A stretch of DNA of 64,000 nucleotides from Biscogniauxia marginata (taxonomy: Eukaryota > Ascomycota > Sordariomycetes > Xylariales > Xylariaceae), in NCBI GenBank assembly GCA_022695795.1, contig MU404081.1, positions 372,001 through 436,000 on the forward strand, in the 5' to 3' direction. The notes under the pieces are model-generated. The model ran no database searches. It saw only the letters and a list, made by a program, of their open reading frames with translations, and was not told the DNA's origin. This document shows, piece after piece, positions 60,494 through 64,000 of this stretch. The translations under genes and the position numbers were made by a program. Position 1 is the stretch's first letter; each line of letters begins with the position of its first letter.

Positions 60494-61687
60494 TTATGTC
60501 TCGCTCTGTAGCAAAGCTTGTAACAGATGGTCGCTCTTCCATTTTTCAAGGGCTTTAGTCTTCCATTCTTCCCATCCCCCCTCTTCAGAATCAAAGACCC
60601 GTTTAAGGCCAATGAAAAGATCAACAAATGTTTGATAATTGTTTTGACACCCGCTGGCCGCGCCGAGAGCAAAGAAGAATCTTTGCACTTTTCTGCCCTC
60701 GGTGACATAGCTAGCGATATCATCACGGCCCCTTTCTCTAAAGATACTAGCAAATCGCAATTCGTCATTAGCTAGTTCGTTAGAACCATCGTAGAACTCT
60801 GCGACCGGCCACATCATACATGGAGAGGAGAAGGCATCTTCTTTTGAGACAGTATGGCACCATTCCCAATCTATGATACTAACGATATCGTAAGCTTTGT
60901 TAATTAGAATGTGGTCACCTTTATCGTCTGGATGCTTAAGGAAAAACTTTCCCTCTGACAGAATCTCTTTCCCGACATTATTCAGAATATCTAGACGAAA
61001 TCGGTGGACAAGATAAACGTCTATCGGATAGGTGGCCGCAATCTCGCCGCTCGCTATCATAGCAAGACATGACTCGACGACGACGCGTGCCGCCTCCAGC
61101 GAGGAGTAGAAAGGACCCAGGGCCCCCCCACATTCTGGGCGAAAGGTTGAATGATGTGCGAAACCTTGTATCTCGAAAGCGGTTGGATCTTTCGCTGGCG
61201 TTATTGATCCTATTGCATCGAACGGGTGCTTCTCAATCTCGAGAAAAATGTCGACTAACTGCTGCATGACCCTTTCTTTCTGCGATGAAGTCGCCAGCTG
61301 CCAGTCCAGTGGTTCCCCCTCTACCTTTTCCATCAGGATGTAACCAACCTCACCTAATGGGTTTTGGGGATCGGATTCGCAGGCCCAGTCGAAAACTTCT
61401 GGCGTGGGAATTCGCGTATGTTTCCGTAAGAAATTCATGGTAGCTGCCTCGCTTCGAAGTATATAATCACGGGCTTCCACCGGAGGCGATGAGGTCTTGG
61501 CCAGACGGAACCGCGCGAGCCACTTGACATTGTCTTGGAAGGTAATTTCGGCATGACAATTCTGACCGCCCATCATGGTCGACAGCTTCTTTGTGGACAA
61601 GTTGATAGTACAAGGAATCCCCCTTCGGAGTAACGATGCGCGTGTACAAAGTTTCGAGCCATCTATTCGACGACATAACTCATTCAT
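60494..61687 (-). CDS. APH-family (aminoglycoside phosphotransferase-like) protein
   Basis: Protein-kinase-like fold of the large fungal APH/choline-kinase-like expansion; natural substrates are mostly unknown and antibiotic resistance should not be assumed. A single exon gives 397 residues. An N-lobe region contains WLARFRLA and a later acidic ARDYILRSEAAT helix. The hinge region is GYILMEKVEGEPL (115-127). The catalytic-loop equivalent is KHPDDKGDHILIN (251-263), where the usual asparagine position reads His259. The metal-binding Asp273 is in IIDWEW, and AFSSPCMMWPVAEFYDG follows. The start is the first in-frame ATG; the N-terminal lobe looks short, so an upstream exon may be missing. AT-rich islands flank it on both sides, typical of accessory genes near repeats. 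Family call good, function unknown. Confidence 0.82.
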   Translation of the reverse strand: MNELCRRIDGSKLCTRASLLRRGIPCTINLSTKKLSTMMGGQNCHAEITFQDNVKWLARFRLAKTSSPPVEARDYILRSEAATMNFLRKHTRIPTPEVFDWACESDPQNPLGEVGYILMEKVEGEPLDWQLATSSQKERVMQQLVDIFLEIEKHPFDAIGSITPAKDPTAFEIQGFAHHSTFRPECGGALGPFYSSLEAARVVVESCLAMIASGEIAATYPIDVYLVHRFRLDILNNVGKEILSEGKFFLKHPDDKGDHILINKAYDIVSIIDWEWCHTVSKEDAFSSPCMMWPVAEFYDGSNELANDELRFASIFRERGRDDIASYVTEGRKVQRFFFALGAASGCQNNYQTFVDLFIGLKRVFDSEEGGWEEWKTKALEKWKSDHLLQALLQSET

Positions 61688-62159
61688 TTGACGAGCCTCA
61701 GTGGCTGCATATTGGGCAGAATAATCTTCCCAACTTTCCTGAGGACATTAGCGGTGCTGCCGTTATAGATCTTGGAGTGTATCACATACCTCTGGCTTGG
61801 GGCACTTATGCCATTGGTCTTGCAGGTGAGTCCGACAAAGGTGTCTATCACAAAGAAAGCAATCTCCCGCTCTCTGAACAGCTGGTTGTCTGCATTTGTC
61901 CCAATCACAGGGCCACAGAGACATTTCGAAATATTAGTTGAATAAAGATTAATGGAAGAAGGGGTCACATATCCCGGTAGTCAAGTGGTGCACAATTAAG
62001 GCCGTATTTGTCACGGCACGGCGTCCGTGACAGCCTATAAGTCAACCTAAGATGCCAAATCAGCAGATTCGATATTCTATTATCATTTTAGAAGCGGGGT
62101 GGCCTAGTGGGGTTGACTAGTCACTGCCGTGACAGTATTCATCTATTAGACACCTAAGT
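61688..62159. other. upstream region of APH-like gene with inverted repeats at the repeat boundary
   Basis: It contains a perfect inverted repeat, TGTCACGG (62009-62016) and CCGTGACA (62025-62032), and a further partial copy GCCGTGACAG at 62126-62135. A tRNA A-box-like TGGCCTAGTGG (62100-62110) is followed 57 nt later by a degraded B-box-like AGTTCAACTTT (62157-62167). No complete tRNA folds from it by eye. These lie exactly where composition changes to the AT-rich island. Confidence 0.5.
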
Positions 62160-64000
62160 TCAACTTTTAATTATACTTTTTAGTGTGCTTAATCTCTTTT
62201 AAGTTTATTTAAATATATTAAAATATAAAAGTCTTTTTTAAACTTAATAATTTATTTTAAATTAAAAAGGCGTTATAATTAAAATATAATGTTAAAATTA
62301 TTAATTATTAAATTATATAACTACTTAATTAATTATATTAATATTATTTTAAAGTTTAATTAATTTTAAATATAACGTACTATATAAACAAGTAAATAAA
62401 ACAAGCTTATAAACAAAATTTCATAATTATTACATTTTTAACTTATTAATAAGTGTATATATATAATATAAAGCAAAATAACAAATAATAATATGAAAAA
62501 TAAGGGTAAAACTAATGTAATATTAATGTTTAAAGAGGTAATTATTTATTTAAAAGGATATAAATAAGTAGGTTTTTTATATATTTAAAGGGTTAAGGTC
62601 CTTGTAATTTAATTATATAATTATTACTTATTATATTTTCTTTTTATAATGAATTCATTACGAATCTTTATTAACCTTATTTCATCTTATTTTATTATTT
62701 TATTATTATTCTCTTTTTATTTATCTTTTTAACTTTAAGTTAATTTAATTATTTTTTATTAAGGTCTTTATAGTTTTATTTAGTAATATTTTTATTATTA
62801 TATTTGCGGGGTTATAATTACCTCGAATTTAATGAATATCGTTAATTTCTCGATTTTTATACGACTATTTTAATGTTATTAAGTTAATTATTAGCCTTTT
62901 TTCGTTTATATTACCTATTTGAATTAAATATTAATATAAAAAAAGGAATTTATATATAAAACTAGCGAAGCTTTTAAAAGTAATAATTATTTTAAAACCG
63001 TGTTAATAATATTATAAATAACGTAATTAACGTTAAATCCTTGAATTATTTTATATATTTCGTTAATTAAGATATTATAAGTAACTTGTTTATATTTAAT
63101 AAACGACTAATAAACAATATTACTTATAATTCAAAACTTATTATTTTAGAAAATAGGTTTTTCGTTTCTTAAGACGATTAAGTAATTAATTTATAAATTT
63201 ATATCTTTATTATTAATAAAAAAGCTATTTATAAAAACGTATAAGCGTAAGTTTTAAAGGTTTAACTTAATATAATTAAGTCTTCGCTTTTTATTGTTTA
63301 TTTATTACTTAATTTTCACGTTAAAAGTTTTCACTTTTTTAAGCTTTAGTTTGATATATTAAATTACCGTTAAGTAATTAAATATAGTTTTTAATTAATA
63401 AATCGAGGAAATATATACTTTTTATACCTTTTATTTAATAAACCTTTTAATTATATCCGTTTTTAATGCTTTTAAGTTTATAAGTTTTAACTTTTTAGTT
63501 TATCTTTTTTAAATAATAAAAATATTATATTTTTAAGGTAAATCGTAATGCGCGATTTATTAAAGTCTTTTATTATTTCTTCTTTTAATATCTTTTAAAG
63601 ACGTGTTTTAATTTTTATTTTAACTAACGCCTTATTTTTTTAATAAGAAATTTTATTATCTCGATATTTAAAGTGTCGTTCGTTTATAAACCCGTAACTT
63701 CGAATGGCTAGTTCGTTTTTATAATTAATAAACATAAGTTATATATTAACGGCTTTATATATAATTTTCGTTAGTAGTATTTTAAGTACGTCTCGAACTA
63801 ATACGTACCTAATTCCGCGAGTTTATATAATAACTTCATAATATGTAATAACGTTCCCTCGAAATATTTATTTTTTAATTTTAATAATAATCGTATGAAA
63901 ATTATTTTTTATATTAATGTTTTTAATTATATATATGTTATCGTAATATTTTATATTATTACTTTTATTTTTTACTGGCGGAATATTAAAGCTAAAATTA
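62160..64000. repeat. large RIP-mutated AT-rich repeat, continuing beyond the window
   Basis: At least 1.84 kb with very high A+T, dominated by TTAA, TATA and AATA words. In 63181-63480 I count about 2 CpA and 3 TpG against 7 CpG, while TpA is abundant. That is the pattern left by C-to-T change at CpA on both strands. No frame of useful length survives. The original element (transposon or other repeat) cannot be named from what remains. Confidence 0.85.

Noticed and set aside
61636..61941. 101-codon plus-strand frame upstream of the APH-like gene
   Set aside because: It overlaps the start of the APH-like gene on the other strand and shows no recognisable family.

Overview
The window looks like nuclear DNA of a filamentous ascomycete (Pezizomycotina, most likely Sordariomycetes). 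Genes carry short GT-AG introns (mostly 53-120 nt), and several proteins belong to families typical of this group: a CON7-type zinc-finger regulator, an AA9 polysaccharide monooxygenase and a THI20 kinase/TenA fusion. AT-rich islands show the CpA/TpG-poor, TpA-rich signature of repeat-induced point mutation (RIP). No rRNA, intact tRNA, CRISPR array or bacterial-type operon was seen. All functions are read from protein motifs; no database search was possible.

Left part (1-18 kb): about 6 kb of gene-poor DNA with an AT-rich island (3480-3790) leads into four genes on the + strand. These are a Rictor/Avo3 TORC2 subunit (6006-10073), THI20 (10920-12979, nine exons), the DEAD-box helicase DBP2 (13584-16088, seven exons) and a secreted AA9 enzyme (17064-18136). 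DBP2 has a 453-nt intron after motif V holding two adjacent perfect hairpins. A 10-bp perfect dyad beside a CACGTG box lies upstream of DBP2.

Middle part (18-40 kb): a stretch of about 13-15 kb without a recognisable gene precedes CON7 (33601-35396). It holds microsatellites, hairpins, a G-quadruplex-type tract and a long pyrimidine-rich apparent leader. The second CON7 intron contains an unusual series of short perfect dyads. Another 4.5 kb without genes, including a run of 19 G, separates CON7 from AAR2.

Right part (40-64 kb): a compact housekeeping block holds AAR2 (U5 snRNP assembly, +), ribosomal protein S16 (-), SNF8/VPS22 of ESCRT-II (+), an intronless 8.8-kb FMP27/Hobbit-type bridge lipid-transfer protein gene (-) and a YML020W-like alpha/beta hydrolase ending in SKL (-). 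RPS16 and SNF8 are divergent and share a 712-bp upstream region; AAR2/RPS16 and SNF8/FMP27 are convergent. The right end is an APH-family kinase-like gene (60494-61687, -) set between AT-rich islands, the larger of which (62160-64000) is a strongly RIP-mutated repeat running off the window.

The genes do not form one pathway. They are mostly conserved cell-biology genes (TOR signalling, RNA helicase and splicing, translation, endosomal sorting, lipid transfer) with two accessory genes (AA9 and APH) beside gene-poor or repeat DNA. The most interesting leads are the structured DBP2 and CON7 introns, the dyad upstream of DBP2, the N-terminus of the AA9 protein and the repeat boundary at 62 kb.
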